A stretch of 64,000 bases of DNA from Folioceros fuciformis (GCA_049999805.1 JBNGIO010006224.1:234361-298360), one strand, 5' to 3'; shown: positions 24,783 through 38,600, counted from the stretch's first letter. Numbers and translations: made by a program. The notes: generated from the sequence alone by a model not told the origin.

Positions 24783-26588
24783 TCAAGTCAAAGCTGTACA
24801 AGCTGACTCCACAAGACTCTCCTGGGGAGGCACATCCTTGGGTAAGCCAAGGGGTGCATCCGTGCAACATGCGTTGTCCACCCTAAACAGCTCCCAGACT
24901 TTGATTCCACATCTCTCCAAAGCAGCATTGAGCCGGTCACTTTGGGTTGGATCTGGCCACTGCCCATCTGGAGTGGCGAGCACAGCACCAGTGTATGCCT
25001 GCCCAGCAGCAGCGGCAGCTCCGCTGTAATAGAAGAGCCCCCATGACAAGTCATCCGGCACATCGACAACTCGCCAGAACTCCTTGGACACGACACCGTT
25101 GTCCAGCACAGTGAAGAAGAATGTGCCGGGAGTGTCAGATGCTTTCACCCTGTAGTGGCGTCTTCGCCACACCGTCTTGCCATCCAGGGTCTTCACCTGG
25201 AAGACAGGATCGTACCACAACGAGTTCCTGGCTCGTCCCCTGTAAAAAATCTGGTACTGGCAAGGAAACTGATCGTAGGCGGCATTCTGGCCTGCTACCA
25301 CTCTCCAACTCCATCCCAGCTCCTGCACAAGACGAGGCACGTATCAGTGACGAACAGCGCGGAGGGGAGGCTTAAATGCAAACATGTTCAGTGTGAGGAC
25401 TTTGGAGTGTTGCCACCTTTAGCCAGCCGATTAGAAGATTTTCAGCCAGACTGTGAGTGAGAGCTTGTCCCTTGAACGAAGCCATAGGCTGCACACCAGG
25501 CTGCATCTGGATTTCGGCGCACAGACCTAGACAGTTGTGCTTCTGCAGAATGCAAAGAGTGAAGGCCTCCAACAGCGGGCTTTCATAAGAAACTATGCAC
25601 CTGTAGCTGCAAACCTGATCAGTGGGTGCACAGTTTTGCAAACAAGCAAGGGCTTTCCGACACCGCGGGTCCAGGAGGCATGCCAAAACTTGCGGGCCAC
25701 AGTTCTTGACCATGCATTGCACTGACTGCAGGCTCGTGGCTCTCAGATTTTGCAAGCTCTTCACGGGAGTCACAAACGCGTCGATGAGGACTAGAAGAGC
25801 AAACAAGATGTTATCGCTGCTCAGTCGATTCCATGCTTCCGAGATGATGTTCATCTTCCTCAAAGCCTCCTTCGTCTTGCTCAGGGGTAAAGCGGCTCCA
25901 ACACTCTCTACTAATCCCATATTCGAGACTTTCACGCCACCTAACCTTGATTCCAGCTCAGATCGAGACTCAAAAGCTACAAGAGTTTCAACGCCCTTCG
26001 TCACCTCGACGATCCACCTCACCGACACAGTATTTTGCACATTCACCGCAACCACGATATCTGCTTCCCTGAAAACACCTTCATGGCCAGAACCAAGCCC
26101 TCCATCGTCAAGCACCACCATATGAAATCCGCTATCCACCCATGCCAACTTGCGAGCCATATGTTTCATGACTTCCTTCCAGGGCACATCCTCCCACGGG
26201 CTAAGGCTACCACAACCGACAACTGCAGCCACAAGACGGCACTGCCTTCATCCCTCCACATACACAATCAAAAGTGAAAGGCCGGGATGGGGAACGGAGC
26301 TCAACCTGCAACCAACCTCGCCCTGGCTTCATCTGTGAAGCCGTCCCGTTGACCTGCCACCAATTCGCTGGCTACTGCGGGGGCAGGTAAGCATCTAGAC
26401 GGAGTGAGCACCCGGTGCTCGTGAGTACAAAACTGTGAATCAAACGGACGATGCCACGCTCGAACCGGCGAGCATAGCACGTAACTGGAGAACGCAGAGA
26501 AGCGGCTTTCTGGTCGCCATCTGGTAAAGTCACCATGCGCGTTCGCCGAGAGAAGATTAGAAGCAGCTGTCACACAGCTTGCCGCCAT
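24783..26588 (-). CDS. Violaxanthin de-epoxidase-related protein (VDR), chloroplast
   Basis: Three exons on the minus strand: 26588-26317, 26245-25417, 25322-24783; 546 aa. Exon 1 encodes a Ser/Ala/Arg-rich leader like a chloroplast transit peptide. Exon 2 has LSPWEDVPW and MVVLDDGG, then a Cys-rich domain (CMVKNCGPQVLACLLDPRC, CAPTDQVCSYRCIVSYE, LCILQKHNCLGL). Exon 3 is the lipocalin-like barrel (WSWRVVAGQNAAYDQFPCQY, KTLDGKTVWRRRHYRV, GTFFFTVLDNGVVSKEFWR, LSWGLFYYSGAA, YTGAVLATPDG, RCGIKVWELFRVDN). Known: the family is related to the lumenal xanthophyll-cycle enzyme VDE, but its own substrate is unsettled. The exon 1/2 junction (phase 2, an 71-bp intron) is inferred from frame alone; the exon 2/3 junction is well supported. 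ATG 26588 is the first Met of the leader frame. Confidence 0.86.
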
Positions 26589-27232
26589 CCTCCTTTCTGA
26601 CTGACCGGCAACCACTCTCAAAACTCAGCTGGCCATCAAACTGGAAGTGCAGTCTTGCAGCCTTGCAAGACACTCTCGTCCAGGGATCGCAGCTGCAAGG
26701 CTCGTCAATCCCCTGTCAAGATTTTCCTCCCTCCTTCCTGCGTGCGCGCAGCAAAAGGCATCCCCTATTTTGTTGTCCATCTTTACAGAGCACGATTGGA
26801 AGCCGTTCGTTTAAACTGACTACCGAGCTTCATGAAACATCACCTCCCAGTGTCTCGAGCTCAACATACAGCCAAGGAGGAGGAAAACCAGTCCGGTCTG
26901 AGAACAGCACGTCCAGCAAATCAAAGCAACTTAGGAGGAGCCTGTCGAGGAGAGGATAGGGATGAGGTAAAAGTAAACTGTGTGGCCAAGTTCTTTTAGT
27001 TCATTTGATCCATACGTAGTAGGCAATGGAGGATGGCAATAAATACTTCTTTAAGTTAAAGTAGGCTACAGCATGGAAAGGGTACCCGGGCATGTAGCAT
27101 GTGGAGGGTGCCTAATTTTGGTAGTGTCTTCAACTGTATATGAGGCCTTGTTACTCTGAATTGGGATGTAATGGTGAGGCTTTGCCTCCTTGCCATTAAA
27201 GAAGCTCATTAACTCCAACGCTTTGTTTCCTC

Positions 27233-27345
27233 AACCCAGCTCCTCCTTCTTCTTTTAGATCCTTGCTTCACTTAACCCAGCTCCTCCTTCTTCTTTTAGA
27301 TCCTTGCTTCACTCAACCCAGCTCCTCCTTCTTCTTTTAGATCCA
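27233..27345. repeat. 41-bp tandem repeat, about 2.7 copies
   Basis: Units start at 27233, 27274 and 27315, each AACCCAGCTCCTCCTTCTTC onward; the first two are identical but for one base and the third is truncated. Pyrimidine-rich on the plus strand. Confidence 0.9.
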
Positions 27346-29001
27346 GCTTTGCTCCTCCTCCGGTAGTCATAGTTAGTTGTGGTTAGTTGATAAGCTTAGA
27401 ATCTTCAACCCTAGAATCACTAGCTCGTGTAAGGTATTGTGTACTAAGAGTCTTGCTATTGCTACACTTACAACTAAGTTCTAGAGTAGCTTTGTAGATG
27501 ATGTCATAGTATGTGAGGTAGCTTGGTGCTAGAATAAGTTGAGTAGTTTGGTGTAGTCATGTTAGTACTCTACTAGCATTCACTAGTATTGGACCAGAGC
27601 TATTTGAGTACCAATAGACCCTCGACCTTGTTAGATCCTATGTCCATAGGTAAGGTTAAAAAGATCTAGGTATTGTATGTATGTGGTAGCCTTCTAGTGG
27701 TGAGAGCATCCCAAGCCTAAGAAGTACGCTTCCTTGTTGTAAAATGATAATTATCCAACCTCATGCACTCGTTTCTCCAATTGAGTCCAAGCAAAACAGA
27801 TAATCAAACATGAGATTGTAAAAAAGCATCTAATCATAGTTTTAGTACCATTCATAATCTTTCACAAATGCATCAAATAATTAAGAAATATCTCAATATT
27901 ATTAAATAACAATAACTTCACAATATCATCTAGAATAATTTTAAAGAGCTAAAAATGTTAGGCATTATGTATGAAATACTGATACGAACACCTCGGTATA
28001 ACATATGGTTTTGTTCTTTCAACCAAATGAACATGACTATATTGGCAATGTGTGGCCATGGGGCATCGTGATTTCGCCCTCACCATCTATCATAATCCCT
28101 CGATCATACTCCTTTGACTTCTTGCATAGGACGTATTATACAAGATGTTTCCCTCATAGGCAGGGGGTAGAGCCTCCCCCGTAGCCTCTAATCCTTATAT
28201 AGGGATGTCGAGGCCTGTAATGGCCTTGCCATTGTCCCCTACTAGAGTTGCAAGGGAGCGTGTGAAACATTGCTTATAGAGGTGAGGTAGGAAGATGGGG
28301 CCACGCCACACTTGCAAGAGGAGGCAAGTACATTTGCAAGAAGTGATCGCAAATCTGCACCCACGGTACAGAAAGTGGACCTTGCCGTGGAGAAAGAGGT
28401 CGGTAGCCCTAAACCCCCCAATGGGTGGAGAGACAACTCCAGAGGTTATTGCTAGCATTGCACCAGGGACCTAGAATTGGGGTGTGGGGCCAACACTATG
28501 AAAGAGCGTGTATGATGAAGAAGGCCAATTTACGCGCTGGAGATATCTAGCTGTCCACCAAAAGCAACTCTTGAGCAAGAAGCTCACTTAGCCCACTTGT
28601 CAAGGTAGGGAACATAGAGCCCTCCAAGCTGAGGTAGAGATTCAATCACACATGCCGAGGCACTCCACGAAAAGTTGGAGGGTACATGAGTCTATTGGGA
28701 GGGGAGGGGGGGGCGAAGATCGGCTCTAGTGTGTTGAGGGTGAGGACGGTGCGAAAGAAGAAGTGGGAGCTCTCATACTCCAAGGCACCCTCCTCACGAG
28801 AGAATGAAGAGGAGGCCCTTGCACTTGTAGGACTAAGTGCCTTGAAGGGCCTTGCAGGACAGAGCGCAAGAGGCAGAGGAGGCCACGATGGCAGAAGCGC
28901 AATGTAGAAGGTAGTGGATGTTGTCCATGGGCTGCACAATAGCCTCGGCATGGTGGAGACCTTTGGAGCGATATTTGCAGAAGTTGAGGGGGACTATCAA
29001 A

Positions 29002-29011
29002 NNNNNNNNNN
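29002..29011. other. Assembly gap (10 N) flanked by identical 47-bp sequence
   Basis: The 47 bases before the gap (28955-29001) and after it (29012-29058) are identical, starting GGAGACCTTTGG and ending GACTATCAAA. This looks like two contig ends that overlap but were joined with Ns instead of merged, so the true sequence probably contains this segment once. Confidence 0.85.
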
Positions 29012-29413
29012 GGAGACCTTTGGAGCGATATTTGCAGAAGTTGAGGGGGACTATCAAATAGTGTATTGCAGAAGTGGAGGTTGCCAATGGGGCTAGAGAT
29101 GCGCAGGGTTAGTAAGGGCTAGGCACATGCTGCTATGTAGGTCTAGGATTTCTCAGCCTTTCTTTAATGCAAATGTTGCAACAACCATTTAGTTAGGAAT
29201 GAGATTTTGTTTGTGCTACATTTGGTTGTTTTCCTAAAGGTCGAACTTGTTGACGTTATGTGACCTGGCAAGTGAATGACAATTGTGTTTTCCTTTGGTT
29301 CACTTAGCACATCCCAATCCCTTGTGGAATTAATTTGAATTGCTGAAATGAAGACTATATGTGGGAGTTATGCACAAATTGTATAACAACGTGCAAGGCA
29401 GTATGACATCTTG

Positions 29414-29672
29414 TTCACCGATGATGTGAATGTGCAAGCTTTTGATTAGCTAAGATTTTAAAGTGGTGAGGGGCTTATAAGTGTAGGCCTGTCAAAGCAT
29501 AACCCTACATATAATCCTACTTGAAGAACATTCCCAAGGTGAGATAAAAGGGTTCACCGATGATTTGAATGTGCAAGCTTTTTATTTGCTAAGATTTTAA
29601 AGTGGTGAGGTGCTCAAAAGTGTATGCCTGTCAAATGCATAACCATACTTGAAGAATGTTTCCAAGGTGGGA
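29414..29672. repeat. Degenerate ~139-bp direct duplication
   Basis: Copies begin at 29414 and 29553 with TTCACCGATGATKTGAATGT and share GCTAAGATTTTAAAGTGGTG further on. The second copy has substitutions and a deletion. Origin unknown. Confidence 0.75.
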
Positions 29673-31122
29673 AAGTAGGTCTAAAAATTTGCTGGTTGTG
29701 ACCAGCCTTTTGCTGGTTGCGCACTTACATTTGGGCCTAGCAACATAAACTAGGAGTTCTTGGGCTTCTTTTGCTTTTGGACCATGGTTGGTAGCTTGAA
29801 AATGACACATATCCCTTCTTTGTCGCTTTTATCTACATTACAGCTTCCAAGACCACGAGACTCGCTTCTATACTAGAAGGTCAAGTCTCATGGGCCTTGA
29901 AATGTTGTAGAAGACATATTCTATACATATGTTCTCTATTCAGAGAATCACTAATTGTAGCTGCAATGCCCAAGAATCACTAATTGCAACTAATCTGCCC
30001 AACCAGAAGTGTGTTAACTTTGCGAATCTTGGAACCCAACATCCTCAACTATGCTATTTGTCGTTGAGAGCTACTTCAACCCCTTGACCCTAAACCCAAA
30101 GACACAACTTGATCAAAGCCTATTGAGCTGTCGCTTTGGTCGAATTCCTTTACCTTTATCAATCCCTATAGCACTATGGTCCCTATAGCACTATGGGACA
30201 CCCAAGCATACCTTCTTTCCAAGTAACATTGCCAAGGTTGTGGATTTTGGGTACTGAGGTATCGAACCTTAAAATACGTATGTAGGCGAGAGATGTCCCA
30301 TAGTATTTGCAGACAGTATACGGTCGAGAAAAAGAAAAGCCTAGCAGTGTGCCGTATGTCCGTATCTGTATTCCATAATCATGGTCGTGAAGAAATTGAT
30401 GGTTCGAAACGAGTGGAAGGGGGATTCCTGGTTGATACCAACTGGCATGTCGTCGCGACGAGTCTTCCATATCTAACGCTTTCCTCTCAGCCACATTTGT
30501 TTTCGTTGTTTGGTGTCCCGTCTGATTTCTCTGTGTCCCATCTGTTATCTGGGGCCATCCTCATCAGACTATCTACAGGTGAGTAGCCCATGTCGGCTTT
30601 CATTGGTCCCGTGAAGGCCGGACAGGGTTTATGCCTGTAGCACTTGATATCTGACCTGCTCAGAGAGTGTGGGCTGCGCATACTACCAGTAGCAGTTGTC
30701 CAGATTTCAGATACCTGGGCTCGAAAGCAAGGCACGAGCAAGCTGGGTGAAACCTGACCTCTGCCCTAATGTTGTGCTACAGTTCCGCTCGATTCGGGAA
30801 GTGGTGCTCTGGCCATGACGTGTATCTGCAACCGGCAGGGAATTCGCGCATGAGGAGATTGCAACTGATGCAGTGCTAGGGTAAAGTGGTGAGGGGCTCA
30901 CTTGACGGCTTGGTTGTGGAGCGTGACTGATGACTGGAAGATTCACGGGATTGTTTGGGGTGTTGTTTGGTTCCTTAAGTAGTTTTGCTAGCAGTAGGAT
31001 GTCTGCACTATCCACTTCAACCACACCTGCTGAGTTTTCTCAGCGTCAGTCGTCCTGTGTTTGTCGCACAGAGGGGCACCAGGAGCGAGGACAGTAAGTG
31101 TTGTCTCTGGTGATCGCTGTCT

Positions 31123-32770
31123 ATGGCGACTCTTCCAAGTGCGCAGAGCGTCTCCTCATGTGCAAGCCCCTTGGCCGTGGCCCACGAACTGTCGACGACT
31201 TGTGTGTCTGCCCAGTCCTCTTCCTACGCTTTCTTCCCCTTTCCTCTGCCGCGATCAATTGGCGGGAGGGGAACCAGTGGGTATCCCTCCAATTCAAGCC
31301 CGGGTGTGCACAGCCAGTTGACTGCTTGCAGCTGCTCTCCCTCCCCCTCTTCCAAAGGAGGTTTGGATAGGCAATCCAACTCCTCCGTGCAGGGCAGCTT
31401 CTCGTTTCGGCGGAGCGAATTCTTCACCTCGTTTCGAGCCAACTTGGGGAAATGGGCTGGCCGCCACGAGCAGGACAGCGGCCGAAGTTTGCAGGTTTTC
31501 GCTAAAGGAGATGATTCTATGTCTTCCGAGATGTCAGTGGAGAGTGCTTTGAAGCTGCTGGGGGTTGCACAAGGGGCTACCTTTGATGAGATCTTGAGGG
31601 CCAAAAAAATGTTGGTTGACAGTAGCGGAGGAGATACAGACCAGGTCAGACAGGTATTCCCGTTGTAAGTAGGAATCCCCACAAATTCGGGTTTTGGGTT
31701 GTGGGGGCCTCTACAGCCACCTATTTTCGGGGAGCGGGGGTGATTGGCGCACAGTGCGTTACTCGCCTTTCTTGTCTACTGAGGCTCTGCTGGTGCTTGT
31801 TGGCTCATTGGTGTATGCGCCTTTGGTTGGATAGCTGACTGAGGGCTCGGTTTGGTTGCAGGTGGAAAGGGCATATGACATGCTGTTGATGCAGAGCCTT
31901 ACGGATAGAAGAGCAGGAAAGGTTCTAGACAGTGCCGTGCGATATGCGGATGTTCGAAAGGTGAAGGCAGCATCACCAGCTGGGGCGGCAGGGCCTGAGT
32001 GGCTGAAGCGAGCCCTCAGTAAAGTACCTGTGACAGTGGAATCTCCCCCTGTCAGCACAATTGGGACACAGACTGCTGTGTATGCGGCTCTCATGGTCTG
32101 GACGTTTGCCAATGGTGTCACCTCTACCTCAGGAGACTTTTCTAGGGCAGCTGGAGCTGACGTTCCTGGGCTAGTGCTCGCCGTTGGGTTTGGAGCCTCA
32201 TTGTACTTTCTGCGGAAGCAGAACATCAAACTAGGTATGATCCTGCACATTCAAACGATGATGAATCCTGCTGCCTTGGTGTTCTGGTCCAGTGGATTTG
32301 TGGTTACGGTCAGGTTGGTGGCAGTACCTGGTATTATGTCTGATGGTTTTCTGCATGACTGCTTGCTTATGGGTCTCGTGCCCGCCCTGTTTTCATTCAA
32401 TGCAACTTATGAGGGGCTGCAAGTGAAGCTTAAGATTCAGGCAGTTTGCTAATTTCACAGTCACAGCTCGCCACAACTTTTGCAGGTTATGTAGAATTGT
32501 GGTATAAGATGAGCCCTTGTGTTCTTGGGATTGGTCGAGCCGAAGGTTTTCATCGGACGTGCTCCTCACGACAATGCGGCCTGAATTTTTGCAGGAAAAG
32601 CAGCAGCCATTACTGTTGCAGGTCTCGTGGCTGGAGCATTTCTTGGGGGAATGGTGGAATCTTGGTTGCGGGTGGACATTGTCCCCGTGTTTGGTGTCGG
32701 ATCTCCAGCAACCGTGGTTAGCGAGTTCGTGCTTGTGTCTCTGTGGCTATCATCCCTGTATTTACGATGA
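31123..32770 (+). CDS. Chloroplast CPP1-like (DUF3353) membrane protein with J-like domain
   Basis: Three exons: 31123-31653, 31862-32234, 32595-32770; 359 aa. Residues 1 to ~130 are Ser/Pro-rich and basic, consistent with a chloroplast transit peptide. A J-like helical region follows (ALKLLGVAQGATFDEILRAK, then AYDMLLMQSLTDRRAGKV). Next come hydrophobic segments (GTQTAVYAALMVWTFANGV, VPGLVLAVGFGASLYFL, AAAITVAGLVAGAFLGGMV and a C-terminal FVLVSLWLSSLYL). This matches the plant DUF3353 family of At3g51140 type, relatives of CPP1, the chaperone-like protein of protochlorophyllide oxidoreductase. Inferred role: a chloroplast envelope or thylakoid chaperone-like membrane protein. The phase-1 junction at 32234/32595 restores KLGKAAA as in homologues. 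The long leader makes ATG 31123 the natural start. Confidence 0.88.
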
Positions 32771-35655
32771 TAACTGCACCCATCCTTAGCGTCGGTGTCA
32801 CCAGCAGACTGCCGAAATCAGCGTCTGACGGTACAGACCAGGGTGATGTACATTGATGTTGAATTATGTTCGTAGAGTACATAATTGCAAGTTCACAGAG
32901 AGTCTAAGATGCATTGTGGATTGCGAGCTAGTATATATATATGTATCATGTTTTGTCCGTTGTAATGAGTTTGTGGATGTGGGAGATGTGTCGGGGCTCA
33001 GGATCTGTTCTTGAGGTTTGATTATCTAAGCCTGCAGGGTGGCTTCTGCCTTGGGGCGAGTGGTTTCATTCTTTGTGCCAACTGCATGCGCAAGTTGCTT
33101 GGGACGGGACAAGATTTGTTGTCGTCGTTGGTGGCCATGGCTACATGCCTTCGAGAAAGTTTTGCAACGGATTCGTCCGTAGAATCCATGCGGTTTCCTC
33201 TACAGATAATCCTTTTTGAGTTCTCTGGGGGAGCTCAGACCAAGATGTTGGGTGTTCAGCTATTGGTTTCCGGCGCACAGTAGTCTTCAGTGAAAGAAGT
33301 AAGTACAGTTCATTTTGGCTTGAACACGTACTTGAAACCCATATTGCGTAGATGGAACTGTAAGTAAGGCTTCTGAGGAAACGCCGTTAGGTAGGCAATC
33401 TGGGATAATACCTGTCGACCGTGTCGCATGCTCATCTCAATGCCATCCGCTCCGTCTCGCTTTTTCGACTTTTGGAGGAGGTCGACGGGACTGGCGACTG
33501 CCGAGACATGTGCGGTACGAATTTGACATACAGTACTGACGAGTGTCGCTGGGGGCTAGTGTCTGTGGATTTGGAAAATGTGCCTAGCGGAGTTTTGAGG
33601 TTGGACAAATAAACCCGAGCACCATAGCCTGCCATGGCCTGAATCCAGCGTTCAGTGCAGCGGGTGTATTTCTGCTTGCCAACTTGCCAAGGCTCGTAAC
33701 CTGTGGTTTCATCAGGTGCTTGCCTTAGAGGAAGTCTGACTGATTACTGTTGGAGAATCATGTCTCAGGAGGTCAGTGTCAAGCTACATCGTTTGAGAAC
33801 GAAGAGTGGAAGGTGGTACGTGCAAATGCCTCCTCTAATATTGCACAGTCAGTCCGATGTAGCACACCCTTGTCCTGGCGGACGTGACGAGAAAGTTCAT
33901 TTCAATGAGGACTGGAGTCCAGTGATGGCGCAGTATGTAACTACGGAGCGTGGGTTTATCGCTTTCAGCTGACGTGTTTACACGACCCGAGTTGCCACCT
34001 TAATGGTTGTGCTGACGCGGGGCTGCAGTGGCCAGTAGCAAGCGAGTCCAAATTATGGTCACATCGCGTCTGGAGACTGCCTTTCACAACAGGTTGCAGC
34101 AAAGTTGTAGTCTGTCTGCATGCTGATGGGGGAATTAGGAGCAGGTCTGATGAGTTACGTGACGTAAGAGGCTGCGCAAGCTCGCAGCACCTGGTCCTGA
34201 GAAGGCGATGGATGGGCCCTTGAATTGCCGAGGCCGAGGCTTGTGAGAGCAAGGGAAAGCGCTTGCAAGGGTTCTGACTCAGAGATTGAAGCGAGCATTC
34301 CGTTCACAAGCTCCCACCAGTTGTGAGACCTGCGAATGACTCAGCTTCCGCTCCAATCCCTCAGCATTGTTAAACGAGTCATGGTTGCGTGCATCACGTC
34401 GGCATCTCACCGCCCTCCATTGAAGCAGTCCCAGGCCCCATTCCCTGCCATGGCCATAGTCGGAGCGCGGCACCTGTACGCGCTTGCGCCGGTGGCGCCG
34501 CAAAGGGCCGGATAGAGGCTTCGTTCCAAACGAGCCGATGGGTATCGCTGGCCCGTTTCCCCCGCCTTCTTGGCATTTGCGAATCACCTTTCGCTTCAGC
34601 ATACCTTGTCAGGCCACTTGCCCATTGTGCGCCGCACACCACTTTCCCAGATAACCGGGGTCCAGGGTGCCCGCCATGACGCGTCAACTCACATTTGACA
34701 CAGTCTGCTCTATGATTGTGAGCTTGTTATCCTCCCTACGGCTTCGATCTTGGCCACGTTGGGAAAGGATAAACCCGGACCGGTTTTACAGTTGCTAGAG
34801 AGCATAGCTTAACACTGTTAATGTTGTGGATGAGACGATTCTACTCCGACGGCACCAGCTCGCCGTCTTTTCCATCCACTTCGCGCTCGTGATCGTCTTT
34901 CCGTCGGCGGCTCGGTCAGGTGAACCTCGCAGGAGTACCAGGTGTGATTGAAGGTTGGCTGTGCACGCCAGGTCCGCTTCTAAGCAGCCAAACCCGATCC
35001 GACTCGCCAAGTAGGTGGATTGGAGTCACTTGACTACCGGCGCCCGCATCTGCCCCTCCCTGCCCGCTTCGTCTTTCGTGTTGCTCCCGTTGAGCCATAC
35101 TTCTACGATTTGCACCGCCACGCCCGCCCGTCACCTCACTGAAACGACGGCTGCGCAGGCCTTCTCCGACATGCAAGCTCTTATAATGCATGCCTTCTGG
35201 ACCGACTCATGTTAATTGCACTGGTCGTCTATCGCCAACTCCTGTCATGGACTCTCAGGTTCGCAGTGATTCGCTGTAACCGGCTTCGGACGCTCGGCCT
35301 CCAGTCGGCGAGACGATTCAAGTTTGTACTGCAAACTTTGCTTTCGCTCAGCTGCCATTTCCACATCCTTGCTCTGTTGCATGTCAAACTAATCGGAGAG
35401 GTGTTGCAGGCGTCCGCTCCCGGCGTAGGACTGGTGCTTGCCAATTTTGACATTCACGCCTGCACGTGCAACAACACAAAGCACAACTACTGTCTTTCTG
35501 CCTTCTTGTCGTTCACACCTCCTGCGCTGGCCTTGCTTTCTGTCTTTCCAAAGCATTGATGTGATACAGTTCTCCTGTTTTGCTGCGACTTGCCACTAGT
35601 GCCCCTAGACTGTTACCCTGTCAAGCTTGCTACGGGTCTCCGGAATTCGGAAGTC
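32771..35655. other. Intergenic region without recognisable gene
   Basis: About 2.9 kb. The first part is 3' UTR of the CPP1-like gene, with a short TA run at 32933-32942. Several 60-110-codon frames overlap on both strands, especially at 34.3-34.7 kb, but none shows a motif, splice continuation or single preferred frame. The end is upstream sequence of the 1,001-aa gene. Confidence 0.45.
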
Positions 35656-38600
35656 ATGGATGCTGTACCTTCATCGGATCTGACATCTGGAAATCGACCG
35701 CCACCGATGTCTTTGGCACCGCCTCCGGTTGAGGATCCCAGTCACTCCCCTGCCATCCTCGCCAAAACGCTTTCCGCCTTCTTGGAAAACTATGGGATCG
35801 ACCTTTCGGAATCGACCTTGAAGTTCTCTCTCTGCTTCCGCCTGGCCGCGCAGCACGAGGATCCCGACCTGCTCTATCACCTTTTGCAAGTCACGCCCCT
35901 TGTTTCTCACCGTTTCCACTATGTCACTTGCTCCGCCAAGACGGGAAGGGTAAGGAAAAGGTTCAAGCTCAACAAGGACTTCCTGTATGGAGAGTTTGAG
36001 AAGCGAACCGGGGCGCACTTGGATCATCCCGGGATGAAAGAGATGGTGGAGGCAATGAGATCTCTCAACAAGATCAATTCCGGGAAGCTGTTGAAGATTG
36101 TGCACAAGTACTATGTGCTACCTGAAGAAGGCCATCAGTCCAGCTCGCAAGCTTCAAGAAGCTCACGACAATCTCACTCCGCATCTGTTCGCGGGTGTAC
36201 TGTCTGCTCCCCTCATGACAGTCTGCTGCATTCCACTAAGCCTCAGGGTATCTGCTGTAGCGTTTCTGCCACGGACGAATTCTCCGAGCCCGCGGAGTGT
36301 GTCAGAACTGTGGTGGATTCACGAGACCTGCAGTCCTCTTATGCGATGCTCGCACGTCTGGCAGACGAGGTTGCTGCCACGCTCAAAAACTCGGATCCCT
36401 CCTTAGCTACTGATAGCGACAGCATACAGCAATTGGCCTCGGGAGGAAGCTTGCAATTGTCGGAATTCTCGCAAAATGACAACAAACCGGTGACAACTGC
36501 GAACAGCTGGACACCAGGCTCTGATGGACCTAAAAAGGTTATTCTAGATTCAACCAGCCAAACCCGACCTCGACAACCAACGCTCTCCTGCGATGAAGTT
36601 ACTTGCTGCTATCAAGATCAGGTATCATCACTCCTTCTCGAATACCAAATCAGATTGCTAACTCTGAGAATGCCGCTACCCATAAACCGGGTGGCAAGCC
36701 GGGCTCATCCTAGATGGTGTCTACACTTATACAGGTTTCGCAATTCAGCACTCCACCGGCGCGCAAATTCACAGCTCGGCAGGACCTGCCAGTACAAGAT
36801 CAAACGCCATCCCATGTGACACAGAAGAAGTTCAAGGAGACTTTGCGATATAGAAAAATCACAAACTTTATCAACAAGGCAATCGACACAGTTTTCAGCG
36901 ATTTCCTGGTGTGGCATGCGGTCATCATCGCAGCATGCTCAGGAGATGTGAAGGCAGTCAAGACCATGCTTTCCTTTCAGTCCAGATTCGAAGCCTGCCT
37001 GATGAGCACCATCATCCCCAAGGTGGCCAAAGAAGGATTTGCCGAGATTTCAAAGACTCTCCACAAGTTAAGGCTGTTCATCCATTCTAAAATGTTGGAC
37101 ATCCTGATCAAGCTAGTAGCGGAGTCGGGAAACGACAACATGGTGTTTGAGCTTTTAAGCAGCGACCACTTCGGCTCCACTCAGACACCTACCTGTGCCC
37201 CGAAGGAAAGAGGGTCGCATACCACCTGGGGGCAGTTGCTTCCTCCCGGATCCAACGATAGACTAGTCGGCGTTGAGACAAAGGCAAATATTTCTGGGAC
37301 TAGCCAATCTCATCTGTCCAACCAGAAGATGATAAACACTTACAAGTCCATCAGTTTCGATGATGCATATGGATGGAAGCATAATGGTCCCTACATGCGC
37401 AACTCAGGAGATGAGACTTTCTCAGAGTCAATACCCAAGTGGACGAAGTTTCACATGTGGGAGTATGGATTATGGGAGTTTCAACTGGTGGTTCCAGTCT
37501 TGTTGATGAGAATTGAATCTGATTCGAAGTCTGTGACTGTGTCGGGATTTGCTACTACTGGTTTGCTCAGTCAAGACTCTCTACACGGTTATCAACAAAG
37601 AGTAACGCATTCGAAAAGTAAATGCCCGAAATCCGATCCAACTATCTCAGACTACACAAACACGGGACTATACTCATCTGGCTCTGAGGTCTCTGGAAGA
37701 TATTCCCCTATCATGACGGAAATTTCGTCACTTGCGAAATCCCAGTCTGGTGCCTTTCGGACACTGTTGAAGAACATATACCCGAGTTTCCGAATCTCGG
37801 AGTCGAGACCTTCAACGTTCGGTCTTGCTATTTCCCGAAGCTCCAAGCAAATTCATTCTGCCATCAAGCAGAAGCTACCAAAGCTGGGCATTTTGTCTAC
37901 AATCCTGCCTTCAAAGAACTTCCACAGGTACAGGAATTTGAAACCGCTGGCTCATCAGGCAGCTCATCTTCACGTGCAGCTCAAGACAGCCGCCAACGAG
38001 ATCACAGGAACCGGATACGCAGGCAAGAGTTTCCTAGAGATGTCTGTGGCAATCGACAATGTTCGTTGTAGAGTGGGAAATGCAGCATGGGACGGGAAGA
38101 GGAAGCACTATAGAATGGGGCATTTTCCGACTTTGATCGAAATTTCTCTCAGTCCTATATCCTGCTCTTCGGAGGATGTTAGCGTGTCGTTGACGAGATC
38201 ATCAAACAATCCAGCGTTCGAAGTCACTCTCAATGATTCTCTTAGTGGGGGAGGAGGTCTCAACATTGGAATGGCACCAACGGCGGACTTAACCGTGGGT
38301 GCTAGCTCAACGGCCACGTCTGCCGTAACAAGGTAATGTCAACAACACTGGCCTGTCAATTAAGTGCTGCATTTTTCGGAATTGTAACTTGAGCTGAGTA
38401 TGTGGTCTCACAGGATACTGGTGAACCGTTCTAGATAACGTGCATGTGGGAACCCCTTTTTCTGCAGATGCAGTTCATGAGTTGACGGATCCTTCTGGAT
38501 AGTTGACGACGTAGTGGGGCCAGGGAATTCAGCAGATCTTAGTAACTAAAGCTCTGTGCGTTTTGTTTCAGTACACCCTGGAGATTCGAGCAATTTGAAG

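Larger units (their letters stand above)
26589..31122. other. Gene-poor, mostly AT-rich intergenic block
   Basis: About 4.5 kb with no ORF of recognisable family. It contains a 41-bp tandem repeat (27233), an assembly gap with identical flanks (29002), a degenerate 139-bp duplication (29414) and a G-run at 28697-28713. The last few hundred bases are presumably the promoter of the CPP1-like gene. The block may be old, unrecognisable transposon sequence. Confidence 0.5.

Noticed and set aside
28697-28713. G-run that could form a G-quadruplex
   Set aside because: Short and in gene-free DNA; nothing ties it to a function.
28833-29096. Frames running through the 10-N gap
   Set aside because: They exist only because the gap and duplicated flank keep a frame open; probably an artefact.
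34279-34687. Overlapping ~100-codon frames on both strands
   Set aside because: GC-rich shadows of each other with Arg/Pro-rich, motif-free translations; no splice partner and no reason to prefer one strand.
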